Virus record (IMG/VR): IMGVR_UViG_3300046517_001744
Coordinates: 1 to 64,000 of that record
Length of the DNA: 64,000 nt
DNA from: a virus
Strand: one strand, 5' to 3'
In this document: positions 50,557-59,165 of the stretch, one piece after another
How positions within the stretch are numbered: position 1 is the first letter of the stretch
Layout of the letters: each line of letters begins with the position of its first letter
Translations under genes and position numbers: made by a program
Notes under the pieces: generated by a model
The model's input: only the letters and a program-made list of their open reading frames with translations
Databases searched by the model: none
Told to the model about the DNA's origin: nothing

Positions 50557-51543
50557 CTATTTCTTCCTGTGCTGCTTCATCACGTCGAGCACGTCGGCGT
50601 GGGGGTCGTCGTAGACCGCCATGTACTCCGCCTCGGTGTACTCGGGCATGCCGCGCTTGATGCTGTTGAACGCCGCGCGCGCCTGGCGCCGCTCTTCCTG
50701 GTCGGCGATGGCGTCGATCGGCGAGGCGCCCTGGCGCGGCCGGCGCAGCGGCACGGTGGACGGCTCCATCGAAGGGGCCGCACGGCGGCGGAAGGGGTCG
50801 CGTCGCTGCGGCATCTCGTCGCCCTCGGAGAAGTCTTCGGGGAAGGCTGCGCGCATGCGGTTGAGCACGATCGCGAAGCGCTCGGTTAGGGTGGCATCGG
50901 GGTCGCGCAGGGACTCGCCCTTCTCGAACTCGATGGCGGCGTTGTGCAGGTAGGGACGCGTCGTGTCATTGAACCACGGGTTCGCGGCGATGAACGCGCG
51001 GGTCTCGGGCGGCATGGTGGGCGCGGGCGCCGGAGGTGGCTCGGCACGCGGCGGCGGCTCTTCGCGCTGATCCTCGCGGGCGCTGTCGAGCGCGTTGAGC
51101 TCGGCGGTGATCTGGTCGAACGCCACCTCGTCGCCGGCCGAGACCGCTTCCTTCTGGCGCGCAAGGATGTCGTCGCGGGCGCGCTTGTAGCCGCGCTCAT
51201 CGGCGCGCTGGGCCAGGGCTGTCGCGGCGCGGATGGCTTCGGCTTGATCGCCGACGGTGCGCTTCAGCCCCTCGAGCTCCTCGCCCTGCCGCACCAGGCG
51301 CTCGCTCATGCGCCGGTTGTTGTCGCGCATGATCGGCCACTCGCGCTCGCCCTTCTCGAGGAACTCCTCGGCGGTCGTCCAATTTCGCGGGTCGCCGCGG
51401 TACTCGTCGCGCGTGGGGTTCTGCGGATCGGCCGGCATTGGCCGCCAGCCCTGGGCCCTGGCGCGCTCCTCGACAGAGACCGGGTCGAGCTCCTCATCCT
51501 CGAAGTCGCCGTCCAGGTCGTCGTCGGAGTCGGTCATGGACAT
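50557..51543 (-). CDS. Scaffold-like protein
   Basis: This is a 328-residue protein, acidic at the N-terminus, then coiled coil (EEFLEKGEREWPIMRDNNRR, residues 60-150), a Pro linker, and a basic C-terminus ending KQHRKK. This is the layout of phage scaffolding proteins, which guide capsid assembly. Its position between portal and capsid genes supports this. No protease motif was seen. Confidence 0.65.
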   Translation of the reverse strand: MSMTDSDDDLDGDFEDEELDPVSVEERARAQGWRPMPADPQNPTRDEYRGDPRNWTTAEEFLEKGEREWPIMRDNNRRMSERLVRQGEELEGLKRTVGDQAEAIRAATALAQRADERGYKRARDDILARQKEAVSAGDEVAFDQITAELNALDSAREDQREEPPPRAEPPPAPAPTMPPETRAFIAANPWFNDTTRPYLHNAAIEFEKGESLRDPDATLTERFAIVLNRMRAAFPEDFSEGDEMPQRRDPFRRRAAPSMEPSTVPLRRPRQGASPIDAIADQEERRQARAAFNSIKRGMPEYTEAEYMAVYDDPHADVLDVMKQHRKK

Positions 51544-51553
51544 CGGGGGCTCC

Positions 51554-52033
51554 CTATTCGACGCGGTGAACGATGGCGGCGCTGGCCGCGGCCTCGGCGT
51601 CGAGGTAGCCGCCGGCCAGGCAGTTGTAATCCATGAACCGGTAGAAGCCGCCGTCCATGCCCATCGCCACGACGCCGCTGTACTGCGCCACGTAGACGCG
51701 CTCGCCGGCCAGGGGCTTGTCGCCCTGCCAGGGACGGCCGTTGTCGAAGTAGTGGAACGCCTCGGGGCCCACCGCGTAGATGCAGCCGGTGACGCTCATG
51801 GCGTCCATGCGCTCCTTGCGGTCGTCGGTAATCATCACGCTGCCCACGGTCTGCGAGCACTCGTCCATGCGCACGAGGATGTTGCGCCCATAGGGGCGAA
51901 GGCCGGAGGTGTTCTCGCCCGACCAGGGGGCCGGGATGTAGTCGGCCTGGGCGCCTCGGATCGTGCTGACGATCTCGGCCGCCGCTGAGCCTGTGACGAC
52001 GGCTGCCTTAGCGCCGCCAACCGCACTTCCCAT
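51554..52033 (-). CDS. GroES-like co-chaperonin
   Basis: This is a 159-residue protein. From residue 45: RPYGRNILVRMDE, GSVMITDDRKERMDAMSVTG, IYAVGPEAF, GERVYVAQYSGVVAMGMDGG and FMDYNCLAG follow the order and spacing of GroES/Cpn10 (PL.DRV.V, GG..I, G.V.AVG.G, GD.V....Y.G, D....LA). An N-terminal extension of about 40 residues is unusual. Like T4 gp31, it may cap host GroEL to fold the capsid protein encoded nearby. A mobile loop (VGSVMI) is present. Confidence 0.7.
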   Translation of the reverse strand: MGSAVGGAKAAVVTGSAAAEIVSTIRGAQADYIPAPWSGENTSGLRPYGRNILVRMDECSQTVGSVMITDDRKERMDAMSVTGCIYAVGPEAFHYFDNGRPWQGDKPLAGERVYVAQYSGVVAMGMDGGFYRFMDYNCLAGGYLDAEAAASAAIVHRVE

Positions 52034-52035
52034 GC

Positions 52036-52344
52036 CTACGTCTCTTCCTCAGCTTCGGCCGGTTCCTTGCCGTAGAAGCCTTGTATGGCCTCAAGAGTGA
52101 TTCCCCGCAAATTCCGCATCGCGATCAGCTTGCCGCGCACGACGTCGGGGTTGCGGTCCTCGTGGGTCTCGCCGCTGTGGAATGCGCCCGCCTCGAGAAG
52201 ATCGGCGGCGAGCTCGCGCCACACCGCGATCTGGTCGTCCTGGAACTGCAGGAAGGCCGCGGTGATGGGCCCATGCTGCCAGAGCATCCACTCCTGGGGA
52301 TTGATCTCGAGCAGGACGGTGTCGGGGCGGTCGAAGCCGGCCAT
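52036..52344 (-). CDS. Small hypothetical protein between portal and GroES-like genes
   Basis: A 102-residue helical protein (EWMLWQHGPITAAFLQFQDD). It is tightly packed with both neighbours. No family is recognised. It is conserved-looking in the capsid module. Confidence 0.5.
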   Translation of the reverse strand: MAGFDRPDTVLLEINPQEWMLWQHGPITAAFLQFQDDQIAVWRELAADLLEAGAFHSGETHEDRNPDVVRGKLIAMRNLRGITLEAIQGFYGKEPAEAEEET

Positions 52345-52347
52345 GGG

Positions 52348-54852
52348 CTATTCCTGAGGGGTTTGCAGGGTGGCGGGGAGCGCGGCGGCCGGCGGCGCAG
52401 GCGGCGCGGCGCCAGGCTCACCACCGGGCGTGGGCTTGTTGACGGCCGGCCCCGGTTCGGAGGGCGCCGTCGCCTGCGGGAAGTCCGCTGCCTCGGCCAT
52501 CGAGCGCTCGTGCGCCCGCTGTAGGTCGTCGGACGCCGCGCGCACGGCGGTGTCGTGGTACTTGTGGTCGACACCCGCCGCCTTGGTCTGGGCGTTCAGC
52601 GCTTCGATGCGCAGGCGCATGAACGTCAGTTGCGCGTCGATCTGCGCCTCCTGGGCCGCGCCGGCGTTCTTGCGCGCCAGGGCCATGTTCAGGAAGGCGT
52701 GCGTCTGGTGCTCGAGCTCCTGGGCGCGCGTCAGGCCGAGCTGCGCCTGCTGCTGCTGCATCGCCATCTGCATCGCCGTCGTGTCGGGCTGGACGAAGAG
52801 CGTGTCGATGCGGTCCATGTTCGCCGCCTGGAAGAGGCGCTTGCGGATCTCGACCTGGTTCACGAGCGGGTCGCCCTTGAACATCATCAGGATCTCGGAG
52901 CGCGCCAGCTTCTGCATATCGGTGGTCATGGTCGGGTCGGCGATCGGGGTCACGCCGCCGCCTAGGCGGTAGTCTTCCTTCGTCACTTCGCGCGCCACGT
53001 CGCCGGCCAGGTAGCGCTCGGTGTCCTTCATGTTGAGGCGATTGAGGCGATAGAGCTTGGCGAGCTCGGCTTTCTCGGCGCGCCACACGCGCTTGTAGAT
53101 GGCGGTGTAGACCTTCAGGCCCTGCTCGATCAGCGCCAGGATCGTCGTCGGCGGCGCGTTGGCGATCTGGGCGTCGCCCTGCAGCACGGAGTTGAGCGAG
53201 GCGAGCTCCTTGCACTCGCCGATCAGCAGCCCCAGCAGCTGGAAGAGCACCGTCGAGGGGCCCTTGAAGTCGGGCGAGTAGATCGCGTCGCGGATCGAGC
53301 CGCCCTTGGCGTTCACGCGGACGAACTTGCCCACCTGGAACAGCGTTTGGCCGGAGGGCATGCCCAGCTGGTCGCTGATGAAGCCGCCGCCCGCGTTCTG
53401 CAGCGTCCCGGCGTCGAACATCTGGTTCAGCGTCGTGTTGATCGCGTGGTTCAGCGGCTTGATGAGGTGGCCGAAGCCCATCGGGTGCGAGCCGCCGTCG
53501 ATGTTCGGCAGGAACGGGTAGAGCGTATACTGGTCGGCCGGCTGGATAGCCTTGATCGTGTTGCCGTCCTCCGAGGCGTCGATCCCCTCGCGGTCGTAGC
53601 GCGCCACGATGCGCACGACTTTGGCCAAGCGGTGGTGGACGGTGACGATGTAGGGCTCGGGGTAGCCGTCCTCGTCGAGGTCGAGGCGTCGGTGCTGCTC
53701 GATGAAGAAGTGCGGCGCATCGGGGTCGGCCTGGTCGCCACTCTGCACCGCGTCGTCGTAGTTGAACCGCATCCCCTCGCCGGCGCCGCCGGGGCCGTAA
53801 TCGTAGTGGATCCACATGCCGTCGTCGGCGTCTTCGTCGTCGTCAGGCTCGTCGGCGCCGTAGCGCTCGTTCTCGGTGATCTGGTGCGGGTAGACCAGCA
53901 GCTTCTCGCTGTGGCGCGGGGCGAGCTCGAAGCTGGGAGCGTGGTAGTTCCAGACCAAATTCATCAATGAAACCAGCAGGCTGCGGTTTCGGCCCAGCAG
54001 CGGGTCATGGAAGCTCTTGCGCGCGAAACCACCGCACACCGGCATCTGGTGCAAGCCCAGGTCGGTCTGCGGTTCCCACTCCGGCATCTCCTCGAGAAGC
54101 TGCCAGCTCATGTGCTCGCCGATGCGGTCGGCGCGCCTCTGCTTCTCGCCGGGCGCGACCAGCCAGAGCGGCTCGACCGGCTCGGAAGGCTGCGGTCCGG
54201 GAGGTGCGCCTTGGCCTGGCGCTGCGCCAATCGGCGGGGCAGGCGCCGGCGGCGGGGGTATGGCGGCTGCGGCCATCGGCGCGGGCGCCGCGCCGCCCAT
54301 TAGCGCGCCCGTGCTCAGCCGGGGCTGGCCGTCGGGGTGGCTGTCCTTGGTGGCGGGCGTGCCATCGTCATCGCCCCAGACGACGCCCTTCACCACGTTG
54401 CGTCCCTGGACGATCGCCGGATAGGTGCGGCTGCCGAAGTCGATCGCGGCGCGCGCGATCATCGGATAGATCACGTTCGACGCGCCCGGCCAGGGCGAAG
54501 TCTTGGGCACGGCGTCCTGCGTGGCGAACTTCATCGCCGCGATGGCGCGCTCTTCCCAGCCGGCGCGCGAGGTGCTGTCGAGATCGAACTCGCGGATGCA
54601 CTGCTGGCCGATGGTGTCGAGCTCGGCGTCCTCGAGGTAGCGGGCGAGGTTGATGTCCTCGATGTTGTCGATCAGCTGCTCGAGGAGCGATCCCGCCGGT
54701 GCGTCGCGCTCCTTGGGCGTGCGCTGCTGAGTCTCGTCTTCCTCGAGCTCGTCGTCATTGGGGCCGGCGGCCTGGTTGAGGTCATCGTCGTCGGGGGCTG
54801 GGCCGGCCGCGGCCAGGGCGGAAGAGCCGATACTCGAGTCCACGTAGGCCAT
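52348..54852 (-). CDS. Portal protein (P22 gp1-like)
   Basis: This is an 834-residue protein. Features include DFGSRTYPAIVQGRNVVKG, HQITENERYG, DGGSHPMGFGHLIKPLNHAI, NQMFDAGTLQNAGGGFISDQ and an ALIEQGLKVYTAIYKRVWRA helix, followed by a coiled C-terminal region and a Pro-rich tail. These match the large portal proteins of P22-like podoviruses, whose C-terminal barrel is coiled coil. It forms the dodecameric DNA gate of the capsid. Confidence 0.8.
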   Translation of the reverse strand: MAYVDSSIGSSALAAAGPAPDDDDLNQAAGPNDDELEEDETQQRTPKERDAPAGSLLEQLIDNIEDINLARYLEDAELDTIGQQCIREFDLDSTSRAGWEERAIAAMKFATQDAVPKTSPWPGASNVIYPMIARAAIDFGSRTYPAIVQGRNVVKGVVWGDDDGTPATKDSHPDGQPRLSTGALMGGAAPAPMAAAAIPPPPAPAPPIGAAPGQGAPPGPQPSEPVEPLWLVAPGEKQRRADRIGEHMSWQLLEEMPEWEPQTDLGLHQMPVCGGFARKSFHDPLLGRNRSLLVSLMNLVWNYHAPSFELAPRHSEKLLVYPHQITENERYGADEPDDDEDADDGMWIHYDYGPGGAGEGMRFNYDDAVQSGDQADPDAPHFFIEQHRRLDLDEDGYPEPYIVTVHHRLAKVVRIVARYDREGIDASEDGNTIKAIQPADQYTLYPFLPNIDGGSHPMGFGHLIKPLNHAINTTLNQMFDAGTLQNAGGGFISDQLGMPSGQTLFQVGKFVRVNAKGGSIRDAIYSPDFKGPSTVLFQLLGLLIGECKELASLNSVLQGDAQIANAPPTTILALIEQGLKVYTAIYKRVWRAEKAELAKLYRLNRLNMKDTERYLAGDVAREVTKEDYRLGGGVTPIADPTMTTDMQKLARSEILMMFKGDPLVNQVEIRKRLFQAANMDRIDTLFVQPDTTAMQMAMQQQQAQLGLTRAQELEHQTHAFLNMALARKNAGAAQEAQIDAQLTFMRLRIEALNAQTKAAGVDHKYHDTAVRAASDDLQRAHERSMAEAADFPQATAPSEPGPAVNKPTPGGEPGAAPPAPPAAALPATLQTPQE

Positions 54853-55356
54853 TTAGGCTGCCCTCACAAATAGAGGATCCCGAAGTAGTCGGGCTGACTT
54901 CAGATAGGCCGCGTGCGCCTCCTCGGGCGTGTCGAAGCGCCCCAGATAGATGCTCCGCTTCTTGTACCAGATATTCGCTTGCCACCTACCGGACCTTACG
55001 CGAGAGACGCCTTTGAAGCCGCTAGTATTGGTCTTCTTCAATCTGGCGTTAGCCTGATTTTGTTCGTCGGTGGCTAAGCGTAGATTGATCCACCAGTTGT
55101 GGTCTCCCACTCCGTCCTCATGGTCAATATCCATCGCCGGCCATGCCCCGGTCTTTAGAGCCCACGCCGCGCGGTGCGCCGCCACGGACACGCCGTCAAC
55201 ATTGATGCGGCGATAGCCCCTGGTGTTCACCGTGCCCGCGACCTGACCGGCTCGGCGATTGTTCCAGGAGATGCGCCACCGTAACACTCCTGTCGCTGCA
55301 TCATATGACAACAGCTCTCGCAGGCGTTCCACGGGGACGGTCGTTGGCGCAATCAT
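54853..55356 (-). CDS. HNH homing endonuclease with AP2-type DNA-binding domain
   Basis: This is a 167-residue protein. The N-terminal half has an HNH_3-type pattern (HRAAWALKTGAWPAMDIDHEDGVGDHNWWINLRLAT), with His/Asp/Asn of the nuclease. The C-terminal half (GFKGVSRVRSGRWQANIWYK ... YLGRFDTPEEAHAAY) is an AP2-like DNA-binding domain. It is inserted exactly between the small-gene block and the portal gene. Its bases look less GC-rich than its neighbours, a sign of transfer. It is probably a free-standing homing endonuclease. Confidence 0.8.
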   Translation of the reverse strand: MIAPTTVPVERLRELLSYDAATGVLRWRISWNNRRAGQVAGTVNTRGYRRINVDGVSVAAHRAAWALKTGAWPAMDIDHEDGVGDHNWWINLRLATDEQNQANARLKKTNTSGFKGVSRVRSGRWQANIWYKKRSIYLGRFDTPEEAHAAYLKSARLLRDPLFVRAA

Positions 55357-55395
55357 GCGCTTTCAGTAGCGCGCGCCGCGGGGGTGTGGCAAACA

Positions 55396-55412
55396 GGGCG
55401 TGCGCCACGCCC
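55396..55412 (-). terminator. Candidate terminator upstream of the HNH gene
   Basis: GGGCGTG and CACGCCC pair around a 3-base loop. On the minus strand the hairpin is followed by TGTTTGCC. It could separate the small-gene transcript from the HNH gene. The remaining bases of the 112-base gap (55357-55468) show nothing further. Confidence 0.35.
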
Positions 55413-55468
55413 TTAGTCCTTCCTGGACTGCACCGTCCCCCCGTGATGCCCGGGCGTGGCGCAATCTC

Positions 55469-55684
55469 TCACCCAGCGTCGTCGACCCACTCGTAGAGCG
55501 CGGGCTCGTGGTAGCTGTAGCCGCGCGATGGATTGTCCGGCTCGACGGGGTTGAGCCACTCGCTGTCGGTGCGCTGATGGTGGCGCACGATCCAGCGCGG
55601 CTCGCGGGCCAGGTAGGCGATGTTGATGGTGCGGCGCTGGCGGCGGCCGTCGCGCATGGCGACCTGGTGGGGCTCGGGCGTCAC
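55469..55684 (-). CDS. Small hypothetical protein
   Basis: A 71-residue protein from GTG 55684, overlapping the previous stop (GTGA). Rich in Arg, Tyr and Glu (YSYHEPALYEWVDDAG at the end). No family is recognised. Confidence 0.5.
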   Translation of the reverse strand: MTPEPHQVAMRDGRRQRRTINIAYLAREPRWIVRHHQRTDSEWLNPVEPDNPSRGYSYHEPALYEWVDDAG

Positions 55685-55929
55685 GGCGTCTCGCCGTAGT
55701 GATTGACCGCGCGCCGTCGCGACCACAGCGACAGCCTGGGGTGCGCCCGGCGTTGGCGGCGAGGCAGATCGGCGGTGGCCACAAGCGCCGCCTTGCTCTC
55801 GCGGGCCCAGATGCGGGTGATCGTGGTGACGCCGACGTCGTAACGCTGCGCGAGCACCGGCGCGGACTCGCGGGAGAGGTAGATCGCCCGGTAGTCGTCA
55901 TCGGAGAGCTTGCGCAGGTCGGGCCTCAT
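55681..55929 (-). CDS. Small helix-turn-helix protein
   Basis: An 82-residue protein. KLSDDDYRAIYLSRESAPVL followed by AQRYDVGVTTITRIW is a helix-turn-helix of the resolvase/Trp-repressor style. It starts at an ATG overlapping the previous stop. It may bind DNA and regulate late genes. Confidence 0.6.
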   Translation of the reverse strand: MRPDLRKLSDDDYRAIYLSRESAPVLAQRYDVGVTTITRIWARESKAALVATADLPRRQRRAHPRLSLWSRRRAVNHYGETP

Positions 55930-56156
55930 CGGGCATGCCAGGGGTAGGCTTCCCACCAGTAGCGGTGCCAGTCGATGCCTGGGCCCACGCACGCGAACAC
56001 GAGGCGCGGATGGGCGCTGTCACGGTAGCGCATGCCGGCGACCGCCGCCGTGACGGCCTGGCGGTCGGGCAGCGCAGCGTATTCATCGACCGTCATGGCC
56101 AGGGAGAACGCCTTGGTCATGTGCTGGACCGCGTCGATGTGGCTGCGCTCGCTCAC
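55926..56156 (-). CDS. Small hypothetical protein
   Basis: A 76-residue protein from GTG 56156 (GTGA overlap). It contains FSLAMTVDEYAALPDRQAV and ends in a Trp/Tyr-rich segment. No family is recognised. Confidence 0.5.
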   Translation of the reverse strand: MSERSHIDAVQHMTKAFSLAMTVDEYAALPDRQAVTAAVAGMRYRDSAHPRLVFACVGPGIDWHRYWWEAYPWHAR

Positions 56157-56332
56157 CGCTTCCTCGGAAATGCCGTCTTGCCGCGCACCACCGCATTCGC
56201 CTCGCGAATCGCGCGGCCCTCGTCCCCGGTCTTGGCCAGGACACCGTTGGCCACGTCGCGCCACTGCCGGCGCTTCTTCGGGGTGTTGGCCTTCTTGGTC
56301 TTCTGGCTGGCTTGGGCTGGGGTCCAGGGCAT
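56153..56332 (-). CDS. 59-residue conserved phage protein (MPWTPA type)
   Basis: A 59-residue protein starting MPWTPAQAS, then KKANTPKKRRQWRDVANGVL and GDEGRAIREANAVV. This is a common small phage protein pattern: a basic middle and an 'AIR.AN' C-terminus. Start and stop overlap both neighbours. The function is unknown. Confidence 0.7.
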   Translation of the reverse strand: MPWTPAQASQKTKKANTPKKRRQWRDVANGVLAKTGDEGRAIREANAVVRGKTAFPRKR

Positions 56333-56592
56333 CAGGCGGGCCCTCCGCTACCCGCGCCGCCAGGTCGTTCATAGACGATGGTCGACACGCCTTCCTTCTG
56401 GGCGGCCAGTCGCTCCTGCGCATTAGCGATGCGCCGCAGGCTCGCGGCGACGGACATCATGTCCATGAGCGTCCGAACCACCACTCGCGCCGCCGCGTCC
56501 TTCTGGCCAGCCGTGGGCTCGCCGTCCGCGCGGAACATGGCGGCAACGATCTCAATGTCTTCGCCGATGTTGTCGGTCTGGCTGTCGATCAT
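56332..56592 (-). CDS. Small helical hypothetical protein
   Basis: An 86-residue protein with one long helix (residues 30-68, RVVVRTLMDMMSVAASLRRI) and a Gly-rich tail. Its stop overlaps the next start (TGATG). Confidence 0.5.
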   Translation of the reverse strand: MIDSQTDNIGEDIEIVAAMFRADGEPTAGQKDAAARVVVRTLMDMMSVAASLRRIANAQERLAAQKEGVSTIVYERPGGAGSGGPA

Positions 56593-56600
56593 GGCGTCTC

Positions 56601-56825
56601 CTAGAGCTTCACGCTCGCATGGTGGTCGCGGATCTTCTGCATGAAGAACCCGCCGATCGACTTGTTGCCGGCCATCGCTTCGACCTTCTCGGCCGGCACG
56701 TCGGCGTACCTGTAGGCCGCGCCGGACGTGAACTGGACGGTCAGGTCGCGGGTGTTCGGGTCGTAGGCGTAGCCCGTCATCATCGAGGACTTCACCGGCG
56801 TGAGGTCAGGGAGTTTGGCCATCAT
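56601..56825 (-). CDS. KTSC-domain protein
   Basis: A 74-residue protein. TGYAYDPNTRDLTVQFTSG, AAYRYADVPAEKVEAM and GGFFMQKIRDHH follow the KTSC domain, named for Lys, Thr, Ser and Cys-containing conserved positions and found in phages and bacteria. Function unknown, possibly RNA- or protein-binding. Confidence 0.75.
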   Translation of the reverse strand: MMAKLPDLTPVKSSMMTGYAYDPNTRDLTVQFTSGAAYRYADVPAEKVEAMAGNKSIGGFFMQKIRDHHASVKL

Positions 56826-57112
56826 TCCGTCTCCTTGTGTTTCGCCAGGGCCGCCTCGAGGGCCGCCTCGAGGGTCTTGCCGCGCGCCGTGGCATCACCG
56901 ACGCGGGCCCACGGCCCGCGGTGGTCGATGCCGTAGCCGAACGTGCCGGCGGGCGCCACGCGGCGCGCCTCGGCGTAGAGCGGGTGAATGGGCCGCTGCA
57001 AGTCCAGGCGCCGGAAGTGCTTGCGCAGCGCAGCGTTCGCCCGGGCGATGTCGACCACGCGGCGAGGGCGCGGGCCGTCGACGGGCAGGCGGTGGTTGAA
57101 CTGCTCGGTCAT
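56822..57112 (-). CDS. Small hypothetical protein
   Basis: A 96-residue basic protein with HFRRLDLQRPIHPLYAEARR and an Ala-rich C-terminal helix. It overlaps both neighbours (ATGA). No family is recognised. Confidence 0.5.
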   Translation of the reverse strand: MTEQFNHRLPVDGPRPRRVVDIARANAALRKHFRRLDLQRPIHPLYAEARRVAPAGTFGYGIDHRGPWARVGDATARGKTLEAALEAALAKHKETE

Positions 57113-57339
57113 CGGAAGCTCTTGTAGTTGGCCTCGAGGATCACGCGCGTCGAGACGCGGGCGCGCTTGCGGAGGGGATCGCTGGGGCGGGGCTTCCTGT
57201 CGGCGAACAGCCGCTGGCGGGCTCGCGTGCGCTGGCGGGACATCGAGTCGGTGGGGCCGCGCATGTTCCGGGTCCGATCCAACTCCCCTTGGCGCTTTGC
57301 GCCGTCACCCGTGCCGGGTCGGTAGCGTCGAAACTTCAT
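57109..57339 (-). CDS. Small Arg-rich protein
   Basis: A 76-residue, strongly basic protein (MKFRRYRPGTGDGAKRQGEL), which may bind nucleic acid. The leader contains ACACCACGGGAGAC as in promoters P1-P4, but no -35 box is present at the matching distance. Therefore only the leader is shared. Confidence 0.5.
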   Translation of the reverse strand: MKFRRYRPGTGDGAKRQGELDRTRNMRGPTDSMSRQRTRARQRLFADRKPRPSDPLRKRARVSTRVILEANYKSFR

Positions 57340-57659
57340 CGTCTGTCTCCCGTGGTGTTCAGCAGATACTGCACTGCTTTGATGAGCTCGTCTTCCTGGT
57401 AGCCGCTCTCGTGCAGGTTCCAGGCCCACCACGTCGAGGACAGCGGCGTCTCGCACTCACGGATGAACGCGCGGCTGGCCGGGGGCAGCATATCGAACCA
57501 GCGGATGTCCTGGCGCTCGTCGGGCGAGGGCTTGAGGATCAGCGCCACCATATCGCGCTTGAGGTCGGGCTGGGCCAGGCGCGCGGCTTTCGCCAGCGCC
57601 TCGGCGGTGTTCTGGCCGCGCATGGCCGCGACGCGGGCTATGTCCTCATCTAGGGCCAT
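57336..57659 (-). CDS. Small hypothetical protein
   Basis: A 107-residue protein, helical with Trp residues (WWAWNLHESG). It overlaps its neighbours by 4 and 14 bases. No family is recognised. Confidence 0.5.
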   Translation of the reverse strand: MALDEDIARVAAMRGQNTAEALAKAARLAQPDLKRDMVALILKPSPDERQDIRWFDMLPPASRAFIRECETPLSSTWWAWNLHESGYQEDELIKAVQYLLNTTGDRR

Positions 57660-57894
57660 CGGCTTCCGAGGGGTCGTAGAGGCGCGTGGGTGGCGCGTCG
57701 GCCTGGGCGATCATTCGCGCGAAGTGCTCGCGGGCGTCGGCGATCTGGACGAGCCAATAGGCACGCATCGCCACGTCCATCGTGCCGAAGAAGGTCCAGC
57801 GCAGGCCGCGCTGCAGGCCGCCGCGCTCGGCCAGGTGGATCTCGACCCAGCCGGGGAACTTGCCGCGGCGCAGATACCAGCGGGTGTCAGTCAT
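57646..57894 (-). CDS. Small hypothetical protein
   Basis: An 82-residue protein starting MTDTRWYLRRGKFPGWVEIH, with an aromatic centre. The start overlaps the previous stop (ATGA). Confidence 0.5.
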   Translation of the reverse strand: MTDTRWYLRRGKFPGWVEIHLAERGGLQRGLRWTFFGTMDVAMRAYWLVQIADAREHFARMIAQADAPPTRLYDPSEADGPR

Positions 57895-58214
57895 CGGCCA
57901 ATCACCGAGCGGAGCTCTTCGGCCGACACGCGGAAGAACTCGCCCGGCCTGATTTGCGCCTCGTGTCCCATGCCGCCGGGGATCACGGTGAAGGCGACCC
58001 AGGGCCTGTCGCGCCAGATCATCCAGAGCCAGAGCTCGAGGGGTGTCCGCGCCGAGTTCATGCCCCAGCCAGCGTCCTCGAACCCCTGCTGCGTCATCGG
58101 CGTCATGGTCGCAGCCTCGCCGGCAGCGACGGCTTGGGCCTCGCTGAGATAGCCGCCGATGACGGCCGGCCAACGGGCCGCTGCGCTGGGCGCGAGGATC
58201 AGGACGTAGCTCAC
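57891..58214 (-). CDS. Small hypothetical protein
   Basis: A 107-residue protein with an Ala-rich helix (EAQAVAAGEAATM) and a Trp-rich centre (LWLWMIWRDRPWVAF). No family is recognised. Confidence 0.5.
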   Translation of the reverse strand: MSYVLILAPSAAARWPAVIGGYLSEAQAVAAGEAATMTPMTQQGFEDAGWGMNSARTPLELWLWMIWRDRPWVAFTVIPGGMGHEAQIRPGEFFRVSAEELRSVIGR

Positions 58215-58600
58215 CGGCGCGGCTCGATCGGCTTGATGTTGGGGTGCTCTCGCCGCCGCGTCAGCTTGCCGATCATCTCGGGCGTGATGTGTTGCGCCTC
58301 GTCAATCCAGGGTCCGCCGGTGATCTCGCCGGGCTTCGTGCGTCGTAGCCCCGTCAGCGCGTTGTCGATCTGGCTGAGCGCACCCATCAGGTCGGGCAGC
58401 GGCCGCCAGCCGCGCGGGAGGCCGTACTTCTCGGCGGCGGCGCGCGCCAGGCTCTGCGCGTACTCGAGCTCTGTGCGCCGCTTGCCCGAGACGATCTCTC
58501 CGATGTGGAACGCGCCGAGCACCGCCAGGCCCAGGATGGTGACGAGCGCGGCCAGGAGCAGCGCGCCCTCAGCGAGATGGAAAGCTTGGTCGGTGGTCAT
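58211..58600 (-). CDS. Single-span membrane protein
   Basis: A 129-residue protein. Residues 9-31 (AEGALLLAALVTILGLAVLG) form a membrane span; the rest is a cytoplasmic helical domain. It overlaps the next gene (ATGA). The role is unknown. Confidence 0.5.
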   Translation of the reverse strand: MTTDQAFHLAEGALLLAALVTILGLAVLGAFHIGEIVSGKRRTELEYAQSLARAAAEKYGLPRGWRPLPDLMGALSQIDNALTGLRRTKPGEITGGPWIDEAQHITPEMIGKLTRRREHPNIKPIEPRR

Positions 58601-58791
58601 GCGGTGATGTCCTTCAGGTCCCATACGCGCACCTTGGCGACGGCGCGCTCCCATACCTCGAACGCCTCGACGTTGCCCTGGGTGCAGAGCTTCTCGCCCT
58701 CCTGGGCGGCCTCGGTGATCGTCTCGTACTCGCCGTTGTGCGGCACGAACTCGCGCTCGCCCACCTCGCGGATGAAGAGCTTGGCGGTCAT
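58597..58791 (-). CDS. Small hypothetical protein
   Basis: A 64-residue acidic alpha/beta protein (MTAKLFIREVGEREFVP), with a late helix. Coupled to both neighbours. Confidence 0.5.
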   Translation of the reverse strand: MTAKLFIREVGEREFVPHNGEYETITEAAQEGEKLCTQGNVEAFEVWERAVAKVRVWDLKDITA

Positions 58792-59165
58792 TGGGGGTTG
58801 CTCCGCATGCTCTCGATCGGCGTGGAATAGGCCATCGCCATGCCGCGCAGGAAGCCGGGGAAAGCGGCGGCGATGCCCTCGGCCATCTCCACGGTGGAGT
58901 CGCGCATGACGGCGCCTAGGGCGGCGCCGACCACTATGGCCGCGCTCTCGGCTTCGCCCTCGTCCATCGGGCCAAACTCGCAGAGCATGACCTGCACCGC
59001 CGAGGAGATGGCGTTCATGAGCCGCTCTTTTCGCGTGGCGTTGGGTTGCGGATGCACGAGCTCGGCATGCTCCATGAAGGCGTCGAGCAGTCCGACGACG
59101 CCTGCGACCAGGAGCGGCACGTCTTCGCCCTCGACCATGATGCCGGGTCCGGAGATGGTGCTCAC
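58788..59165 (-). CDS. Hypothetical protein with hydrophobic helices
   Basis: A 125-residue protein from GTG 59165. Two hydrophobic stretches (LLVAGVVGLLDAF and AAIVVGAALGAVM) occur, but charged residues between them argue for buried helices rather than membrane spans. No family is recognised. Confidence 0.5.
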   Translation of the reverse strand: MSTISGPGIMVEGEDVPLLVAGVVGLLDAFMEHAELVHPQPNATRKERLMNAISSAVQVMLCEFGPMDEGEAESAAIVVGAALGAVMRDSTVEMAEGIAAAFPGFLRGMAMAYSTPIESMRSNPQ

